From NCBI GenBank assembly GCA_937888735.1, contig CALASN010000083.1, positions 1-12,331 of the forward strand: 12,331 nucleotides of DNA, given 5' to 3'. Both the position numbers and the translations under genes were made by a program. The notes under the pieces were generated by a model that saw nothing but the letters and a program-made list of their open reading frames with translations, was not told the origin of the DNA and searched no databases. This document shows positions 6,921-12,331 of this stretch, in pieces; the first letter of the stretch is position 1, and every line of letters starts with the position of its first letter. Source of the DNA: UBA5499 sp002426275. Its GTDB lineage: Bacteria > Bacillota > DTU084.

Positions 6921-8497
6921 TAAGCTTTGCCTTCTTTCCAAACCTCGTCTAAGGGCAAAATGAGCCGCGGAGCAGGATATTTTCCAGCCAAAGCGCCCGG
7001 AATGAACCGCAATAGATCTCTGGCCACAAGCCCTCTTTCGCAGCCCAGCTCTCGCGCTGCCAAATCTCCGCCGAGGCCATGGACAAAGACACCTATGGCG
7101 GCGGCCAGGCGCGGCTCCAGGCCGGGAAGCAGCGCGGCGATGATGCCGCAGAGCAGATCTCCCATGCCGCCGGAGGCCATGGCCGCGTTTCCCGTAGGAT
7201 TCAGATAGGGAATAGCTCCCGGGGCCGCGATTATGGTTCCAGGACCTTTGAGCACCACTGTAGCATTAAAGGTAGAGGCTGCTTGCTGCGCCATAGACAG
7301 GCGATTTGCGTCCACCTGCCCGCTTGTGACAGCAAGCAAGCGCGCCAGCTCTCCGCTGTGGGGAGTCAGCAGCAAAGGCTGTTCGCGCCGGGGCTTGTCG
7401 GAAAGCCGGCTCAAAGCGTAAAGGCCGTCTGCGTCCAGCGCCAACGGCGCGTTTACGCCTGCCAAAAGTCCGGCCACCAATCTCGTGGGACCTTCTCCCC
7501 GGCCTAGACCCGGCCCCACGGCCACGGCATCCATTCCCTCCGCCAGCTCCAAAATTCTTGGCAAACTGGCCGGACCCAGCAGCTGATTTTCTGCCGGCAG
7601 CTTTTGAACCATGGATTCGGTAAGTTTGCCGGCCAGGATGGGATAAATGGATTCCGGCACAGCCAACGTGACCAGTCCGGCGCCCGCCCGCAGCGCCCCT
7701 TGGGCCAGGAGAGCCGCGGCGCCGGTGAAGCCTTCCGAGCCGGCAACCAAAAGCACTCTTCCCGCCTTCCCTTTGTGGGCATCCGGAGCCCTGGGCGGCA
7801 GTTTGGCCAAAATAGTCTCGTCCAAAAGTTCAGCCGCTTGACACTCCTGCGCAATCAAGCTTTGCGGAATGCCAAGGTCTGCCAGATAGACTTTGCCTGT
7901 CTGGGCGGCGGCCGGATAAAGCAAAGTCCCCACTTTAGGAGCGCCGAAGGTGACGGTGCAGCTGGCCTTCACATGGGGCTGAAAAACTTCGCCTAAACTG
8001 TTGGTGCCGCTGGGAAGATCCAAACTCAAAATGGGACCTGTCCGTCCTGACAGGCTGTTAATCAAATCCGCCGCTATGCCTTGCGGCGGGCCTGTGATCC
8101 CCGTTCCCAAAAGCGCGTCGATCACCAAATCCGCTGTCAGGAGCAGCGCTTCGATTCTCCTGTTGTCTCTGGGAGCTGCCTCCAAAATCTCCAGGCCCAT
8201 CTGCCGGATGATCTCGAGGTTGGTCGCGGCCGGCCCCTTCATGTTTTTCTCGGCTGCCACAACCAATACCTTCGCTCCCCAATTGGCGAGATGCCGCGCT
8301 GCCGCCAGGCCATCTCCGCCATTGTTGCCTTTGCCCGCCAAGATCACGATCCTGCCCCCGGCCGGGAGCATGCGGGCAGCCACTCTGGCGGAAGCCAGTC
8401 CGGCGTTTTCCATTAAGACCGCAGTGGAAAGGCCAAAGCGCTCCTGAGCCACTTGATCGACTTTCCGCATTTGCTCAGCTACCGCTAATCTCAACAT
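6920..8497 (-). CDS. nnr: Bifunctional NAD(P)H-hydrate epimerase / ADP-dependent dehydratase (525 aa)
   Basis: A metabolite-repair enzyme that converts hydrated, damaged NADH and NADPH back to the active cofactors. The N-terminal YjeF-type domain (about 1-215) epimerises S/R-NAD(P)HX: GKGNNGGDGLAAARHL (55-70), VIDALLGTGITGPP and LSLDLPSGTNS. The C-terminal ribokinase-like domain (about 235-510) dehydrates NAD(P)HX using ADP: GKAGRVLLVAGSEGFTGAA, VGPGLGRG, LLTPHSGEL, VVLKGPGTII and the nucleotide-site motif GNAAMASGGMGDLLCG. Both halves look complete, as in the usual bacterial fusion. Start: ATG at 8497, with a purine-rich GGGGAG 7 nt upstream that lies inside acpS; the first 23 nt overlap acpS, so translational coupling is likely. 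Its stop codon overlaps the alr start. Confidence 0.95.
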   Translation of the reverse strand: MLRLAVAEQMRKVDQVAQERFGLSTAVLMENAGLASARVAARMLPAGGRIVILAGKGNNGGDGLAAARHLANWGAKVLVVAAEKNMKGPAATNLEIIRQMGLEILEAAPRDNRRIEALLLTADLVIDALLGTGITGPPQGIAADLINSLSGRTGPILSLDLPSGTNSLGEVFQPHVKASCTVTFGAPKVGTLLYPAAAQTGKVYLADLGIPQSLIAQECQAAELLDETILAKLPPRAPDAHKGKAGRVLLVAGSEGFTGAAALLAQGALRAGAGLVTLAVPESIYPILAGKLTESMVQKLPAENQLLGPASLPRILELAEGMDAVAVGPGLGRGEGPTRLVAGLLAGVNAPLALDADGLYALSRLSDKPRREQPLLLTPHSGELARLLAVTSGQVDANRLSMAQQAASTFNATVVLKGPGTIIAAPGAIPYLNPTGNAAMASGGMGDLLCGIIAALLPGLEPRLAAAIGVFVHGLGGDLAARELGCERGLVARDLLRFIPGALAGKYPAPRLILPLDEVWKEGKA

Positions 8498-8885
8498 CTT
8501 CCTTCTCCCCTAAAGCCACGGCAATGGCCATGGCGTATTCGCGGCTGTGGGTCAGACTCACCAGCACCCCCGAGATGCCTCTTTGGCGCGCCAAAGTGCC
8601 GGCCGCGCCCAGAAGCCTCACCTGGGGCGCTCCCAGCCCACTGGCGCCGATTTCAATGTCTCGCCAGCCTAAGGCGCTGCCGAAACCTGTGCCTAGCGCT
8701 TTGGCCACCGCTTCTTTGGCTGCGAAGCGCCCGGCCCAAAACTCCGCCTGCCGCCTGCCGCTGTGACGGCTGCCCAAAGACAACTCCGCCTGCGTGAACA
8801 GACGCTGCAAAAAAGTCTGTCCAAAGCGGCTTTGCGCTCTTTGAATCCGTTTTATTTCCACCAGATCGATTCCTATTGCCTTCAT
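8475..8885 (-). CDS. acpS: Holo-[acyl-carrier-protein] synthase (136 aa)
   Basis: Transfers 4'-phosphopantetheine from CoA to the serine of apo-ACP, activating it for fatty-acid synthesis. The magnesium-binding Asp7 is in GIDLVEI and Glu58 in RFAAKEAVAKALGTG (53-67); SLTHSREYAMA near the C-terminus is the third family motif. It is slightly longer than the usual roughly 120-125 residues, with an acidic tail (GEKEDVEISGS) that is a by-product of overlapping nnr by 23 nt. The start ATG at 8885 overlaps the TGA of cheR in an ATGA, so translation is probably coupled. Trimeric cytoplasmic enzymes of this type are essential in most bacteria. Confidence 0.96.
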   Translation of the reverse strand: MKAIGIDLVEIKRIQRAQSRFGQTFLQRLFTQAELSLGSRHSGRRQAEFWAGRFAAKEAVAKALGTGFGSALGWRDIEIGASGLGAPQVRLLGAAGTLARQRGISGVLVSLTHSREYAMAIAVALGEKEDVEISGS

Positions 8886-9667
8886 GTTTCTTCCCGCCGG
8901 TAAAAGCCCGTGCCTAACTGCTGAAAACCGTAATCAGCGTAGCGCAGAATGGGCTCCGTCCCCCCTACCATCAGCACTCCTCCCGGCCGCAGCGCCGCAT
9001 GAAGCCGCAGGTATAATTGTTCTTTAGCTTCCTTAGTGAAGTAGATCACCACATTGCGGCAGGCAATGAGATCCCAGTCTTCTGGAAAGGGATCGGACAG
9101 CAGGTTGTGCTGCCTGAATTCCACCCGCTGCCGGAGAAAAGTCCTCAGCTGCCAGCGCTCGCCGTCCAAAGGGCGGAAATAGCGCTCCCGCTGCGCCGCA
9201 TCCAGACCTTTCAGCTCGCCTTCGGCGTAAATCCCGCTTTCCGCCTGCGACAGAATGCCTTTATCGATATCCGTGGCCAAAATCGCATGCTGGGCAAAAG
9301 CAGCGGGAGCAAGCTGATAGAGGATCATGGCCAGGGTATACGGTTCGGCGCCGTTAGCGCAGCCGGCGCTCCACAGGCGAAGATTATTTCGCTCCGCAAG
9401 CAGTCTGGGAAGAATTGAGCGGCTCAGATCAGCGAAACGCTCCGGATTGCGAAAGAAATCCGAGACGTTAATTGTCAGCCGTTTCAAAAACTGCTGGAAG
9501 GCGTCGTCGTCCGCTTCCAGCAGTTCGATATACTCCTGGAAGCTGCCGATGCCTTTAGATTCCATCAGCCCCGTCAGACGCCTGGTCATCTGCGCACTCT
9601 TGTAGCTCGTCAGATCGATCCCCGTGCGCTCTTTCAGCCAACAGATCAGCCTCTCATAATCAGACAT
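8882..9667 (-). CDS. cheR: CheR-type protein-glutamate O-methyltransferase (261 aa)
   Basis: Uses S-adenosylmethionine to methylate glutamates on chemoreceptors, tuning their signalling. The N-terminal helical CheR domain spans about 1-75, ending in INVSDFFRNPERF (66-78). The SAM-binding domain follows: WSAGCANGAEPYTLAM (99-114, the variant of the usual GEEPY being GAEPY), ATDIDKGIL (131-139) with the acidic residue that contacts SAM ribose, CRNVVIYF (203-210) and LRPGGVLMVGGTE (226-238). It is full length, with no fused TPR or response-regulator domain. Start: ATG at 9667, 3 nt after the glmS stop, with GGAG overlapping that stop. No cheA, cheW, cheB or receptor gene is present, and the position in a cell-wall precursor operon is unusual. 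A non-chemotaxis methylation role is possible but unproven. Confidence 0.9.
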   Translation of the reverse strand: MSDYERLICWLKERTGIDLTSYKSAQMTRRLTGLMESKGIGSFQEYIELLEADDDAFQQFLKRLTINVSDFFRNPERFADLSRSILPRLLAERNNLRLWSAGCANGAEPYTLAMILYQLAPAAFAQHAILATDIDKGILSQAESGIYAEGELKGLDAAQRERYFRPLDGERWQLRTFLRQRVEFRQHNLLSDPFPEDWDLIACRNVVIYFTKEAKEQLYLRLHAALRPGGVLMVGGTEPILRYADYGFQQLGTGFYRREET

Positions 9668-9670
9668 TGC

Positions 9671-11506
9671 CTACTCCACAGTTACGCTCTTGGCCAAATT
9701 CCTGGGTTTGTCTACGTCGCAGCCCTTGATCTTGGCCACATAATAGGCCAAAAGCTGCATGGGAATCACCGCAACCAGCGGCGCGATCAGCGGATCCACC
9801 TTAGGAATAAACAGGCTGTAGTCCGACGCTTCGGCGATCTGCTTCTGCTGCCGGTCTGTGACCGCGATCACAAACGCCCCCCTAGCCTTCACTTCCCGGA
9901 TGTTGCTGAGCATCTTTTCTACTAAAGCCGGCTGCGTTGCCAGGGCTATGACAGGCACTTTCTCGGCTATGAGAGCCAGGGCTCCGTGCTTCAGTTCTCC
10001 GGCCGCGTAAGCTTCGGCGTGAATATAGGAGATCTCTTTCAGCTTCAGTTGCCCTTCCATGGCCACCGCCTGATCTAAGCCTCTGCCGATGTAAAAGATG
10101 TCGTCTCTCCCGGCCAAGTCTGCGGCCAGATCTTTCAATTCCTTGTCGCCTGTCAGCATCTTTTTGATGGCGTCGGGCAACTGCCTGAGGTTTTCTGTGG
10201 CCGCGGCCACTTGGTTGCCGTTGAGCCTGCCGCGTCTGAAGCCCAAATCCAAGGCCAGCAAGTATAAGGCCACAAGCTGGGTGAGATAAGCTTTAGTCGA
10301 GGCCACCGCGATCTCAGGCCCGGCCCAGGTGTATAACACCCTGCTTGCCTCCCGGGCGATGGTGCTGCCCACCACATTGCAGACAGCCATGAGCTCCGAG
10401 CCACGGGCTTTGGCTTCCAAAAGCGCGGCCAAGGTATCGGCCGTCTCTCCGGACTGGCTGATGGCAATGGTGAGACAATTAGGCGCAAGCAACGGATCCC
10501 GGTAGCGGAATTCGGAGGCCAGATCCACCTCCACGGGAATTCCGGAGAGCGACTCAATCATTTTTTTGCCCACAAGGCCCGCGTGGTAAGCAGTACCGCA
10601 GGCCACGATATAGATTCGCTGGAGTTTGCGTAAAAATTCCGCGGGAAATTTTAATTCTCCAAGTTCCACCCGCCCCTCCGGGGTAATCCTGCCGCGCATG
10701 GTATCCAGCACCGCCTGGGGCTGTTCGTGAATCTCCTTGAGCATGAAGTCCTCAAAGCCGCCCTTTTCAGCCGCGATCGGATCCCAGGCCACTGTGAAGG
10801 CTTTCTGTTCCACTTCCCTTCCCTCCAGGTCCCAAAGCGCCAACCCTTGCCGAGTAATCTGCGCTATCTGTCCGTCTTCAAGGGTGATGGCCTTCCGCGT
10901 CCGGTGCAGGAAAGCGGGAATATCGGAACAAAGGAAGTATTCATCTTCTCCCAGGCCGAGCACCAGAGGGCTGCCCATGCGGGCGCCAATCAGTTCTCCG
11001 GGGCGATCCTGATTGAGAATGGCCAGAGCGTAAGAGCCGCGCAGCTTAGATAAAGTCCGCCGGATCACCTCTAGCCAGTCGGCGTCGCTTTTCAGTTCCT
11101 CTTCCAACAGATGCGGGATCACTTCCGTGTCTGTTTCCGATTTGAATACGTGCCCTAATCCTTCCAATTCTTCTCGCAAGGAAACGTAGTTTTCAATGAT
11201 TCCATTGTGAACAACCGCGATCCTGCCCCTGGAGTCCAGATGGGGGTGGGCGTTGATAGTAGAAGGTTCGCCATGGGTCGCCCACCTGGTGTGGCCAATC
11301 CCAAGCTTTGTTTCCAGGGGCTTTTCCTTTTCCAGAAGCGCCTTGAGGCTGGAGAGCCGGCCCCTGGTTTTATAGGTGGCAAGACCTGTGTCTAACGCCA
11401 GCGAAACGCCGGCAGAATCGTAGCCCCTGTATTCAAGCCTGGCAAGCCCATCCAATAATCTTGGCAGGGCAGAATTAATTCCGTAATAACCAACAATTCC
11501 GCACAT
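9671..11506 (-). CDS. glmS: Glutamine--fructose-6-phosphate aminotransferase (isomerizing) (611 aa)
   Basis: Makes glucosamine-6-phosphate from fructose-6-phosphate and glutamine, the committed step toward UDP-GlcNAc. The N-terminal glutaminase begins with the catalytic Cys (MCGIVGYYG), followed by LEYRGYDSAGV, HTRWATHGEP and HNGIIENY. Two SIS sugar-isomerase domains follow: ACGTAYHAGLVGKKMIE, SQSGETADTLAALLEAK and STKAYLTQL in the first; GRGLDQAVAMEGQLKLKE and HAEAYAAGELKHGALALI in the second. The C-terminus NLAKSVTVE carries the conserved catalytic lysine region. Length is normal. Start: ATG at 11506, 5 nt after an AGGAGG that overlaps the glmM stop. Only 9 nt separate it from glmM, so there is no room for a glmS ribozyme directly upstream. 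Confidence 0.98.
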   Translation of the reverse strand: MCGIVGYYGINSALPRLLDGLARLEYRGYDSAGVSLALDTGLATYKTRGRLSSLKALLEKEKPLETKLGIGHTRWATHGEPSTINAHPHLDSRGRIAVVHNGIIENYVSLREELEGLGHVFKSETDTEVIPHLLEEELKSDADWLEVIRRTLSKLRGSYALAILNQDRPGELIGARMGSPLVLGLGEDEYFLCSDIPAFLHRTRKAITLEDGQIAQITRQGLALWDLEGREVEQKAFTVAWDPIAAEKGGFEDFMLKEIHEQPQAVLDTMRGRITPEGRVELGELKFPAEFLRKLQRIYIVACGTAYHAGLVGKKMIESLSGIPVEVDLASEFRYRDPLLAPNCLTIAISQSGETADTLAALLEAKARGSELMAVCNVVGSTIAREASRVLYTWAGPEIAVASTKAYLTQLVALYLLALDLGFRRGRLNGNQVAAATENLRQLPDAIKKMLTGDKELKDLAADLAGRDDIFYIGRGLDQAVAMEGQLKLKEISYIHAEAYAAGELKHGALALIAEKVPVIALATQPALVEKMLSNIREVKARGAFVIAVTDRQQKQIAEASDYSLFIPKVDPLIAPLVAVIPMQLLAYYVAKIKGCDVDKPRNLAKSVTVE

Positions 11507-11515
11507 ATTATCCTC

Positions 11516-12331
11516 CTAACCGAGCTGCTGTCGAATTGCAGCGCCGATATTGCGCGCAATTTGCTCTGCTTTTAATTTATCCGGGCATTCGACTAAAACG
11601 CGGAACAACGGTTCGGTGCCGGAAGGGCGGATAAAAATCCGGCCGTCGGAACCAAGTTCCGCTTTAGCTTTAGCGACCGCGTCTGCGATTGCCTCGTTCA
11701 GTTCCCAGCCGTCTTTGCGCTGAACCTGAACATTCACCAAACTCTGGGGCATCTGCTGCATTTCTTCCCTGAGAGCGGATAAGCTCTTCCCAGTTCTGCG
11801 CATCACCGCCGCCAACTGTAGAGCCGTAAGAAGGCCGTCGCCTGTGGTGTTATAATTGAGAAAAATAATGTGCCCCGATTGCTCGCCGCCCAGGAGCAAG
11901 CCGCGCTTTTGCATCAGCTCCAGCACATAGCGATCTCCGTTCGCTGCGATGAGCACCTCGCCGCCTTCGCGCTGGAAAGCCTGAGTGAGACCCCAGTTGC
12001 TATAGGCTGTGGCCACGATGGCCCGCTGGGGGAGCTTCCCTGAGCGCAATAAATCAAGGCCGCAAATGGCCATGATGTGATCGCCGTTGACCAGCTGCCC
12101 CTTCTCGTCCACCGCGATGATCCGATCCGCATCGCCATCGTGGGCGACTCCCAAATCAGCCCCGTAGCGTCTGACCGCTTCCTGCAGGCTCTCCGGATGT
12201 GTGGAGCCGCAATCCACGTTGATATTGATCCCATTGGGGCTCGCATTGAGAGTCTGCACCTGGGCTCCCAATTCTTCCCACAGCTTCGGCGCCACCTGCC
12301 AAGAGGCGCCATGGCCTGCGTCCACCACTAC
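11516..12331 (-). CDS. glmM: Phosphoglucosamine mutase, C-terminal part (5' end outside window)
   Basis: Interconverts glucosamine-6-phosphate and glucosamine-1-phosphate, the step after GlmS. The visible 271 codons start inside VVVDAGHGA, which matches the second domain of the family, so roughly the first 170-180 residues, including the active-site phosphoserine, lie beyond the right edge. Seen: the metal-binding DGDADRI loop, the substrate-specificity motif GGEQSGHIIF followed by NTTGDGLLTALQ, and the phosphate-binding RPSGTEPLFRVLVE near the C-terminus. The GEQSGH motif separates GlmM from phosphomannomutases (GEMSGH). Small departures: ANGDRYV where VGDRYV is usual, and VATAYSN for VATVMSN. 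The gene stops 9 nt before glmS, and together they form the start of the visible operon. Confidence 0.95.
   Translation of the reverse strand, partial: VVVDAGHGASWQVAPKLWEELGAQVQTLNASPNGININVDCGSTHPESLQEAVRRYGADLGVAHDGDADRIIAVDEKGQLVNGDHIMAICGLDLLRSGKLPQRAIVATAYSNWGLTQAFQREGGEVLIAANGDRYVLELMQKRGLLLGGEQSGHIIFLNYNTTGDGLLTALQLAAVMRRTGKSLSALREEMQQMPQSLVNVQVQRKDGWELNEAIADAVAKAKAELGSDGRIFIRPSGTEPLFRVLVECPDKLKAEQIARNIGAAIRQQLG

Overview
The window reads as chromosomal DNA of a member of the Bacillota, probably a clostridial or related spore-forming lineage. This is inferred from strong AGGAGG-type ribosome binding sites, the linked acpS - nnr - alr gene order, a SigH-like promoter and moderately GC-rich coding sequence. 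Every gene I can support is on the minus strand, so transcription runs from the right end of the window to the left. The species cannot be named from the sequence.

Right part (12331 to about 4870): one compact transcription unit, glmM (5' end outside the window) - glmS - cheR - acpS - nnr - alr - an exported carbohydrate-binding-type protein. Gaps are 9 nt and 3 nt, then overlaps of 4, 23 and 1 nt, then a 58-59 nt gap before the last gene. A U-tailed hairpin at 4870-4900 closes it. GlmM and GlmS make the glucosamine-phosphate precursors of UDP-GlcNAc. Alr makes D-alanine for peptidoglycan. AcpS activates acyl carrier protein. Nnr repairs hydrated NAD(P)H. CheR is a chemoreceptor methyltransferase with no other chemotaxis gene in view. 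The terminal membrane-anchored protein has the fold signature of the C-terminal module of glucodextranases.

Middle part (4744 to 2611): a GH15 glucoamylase with a glucodextranase-type N-terminal domain but no signal peptide, hence probably an intracellular enzyme acting on alpha-glucans, followed by a perfect 12-bp hairpin. Next (2555 to 1465) is a NAL1-like trypsin-fold serine protease with a complete His-Asp-Ser triad. It has a good SigH-type promoter match and its own 12-bp hairpin after the stop.

Left part (1368 to 1): a broken SGNH-hydrolase gene, with a one-base slip in a T7 run just before the nucleophile motif and its C-terminal catalytic block missing. It is overlapped by an intact FabG-like short-chain dehydrogenase gene. 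This end looks AT-richer and less tidy than the housekeeping block. The last 118 nt hold no gene I can support.

I found no CRISPR array, tRNA, rRNA, insertion sequence or clear new defence or biosynthetic system. The observations most worth a second look are the split of glucodextranase-type domains over two neighbouring genes, the orphan cheR in a cell-wall precursor operon, the SigH-type promoter of the protease, and the frameshifted SGNH remnant.
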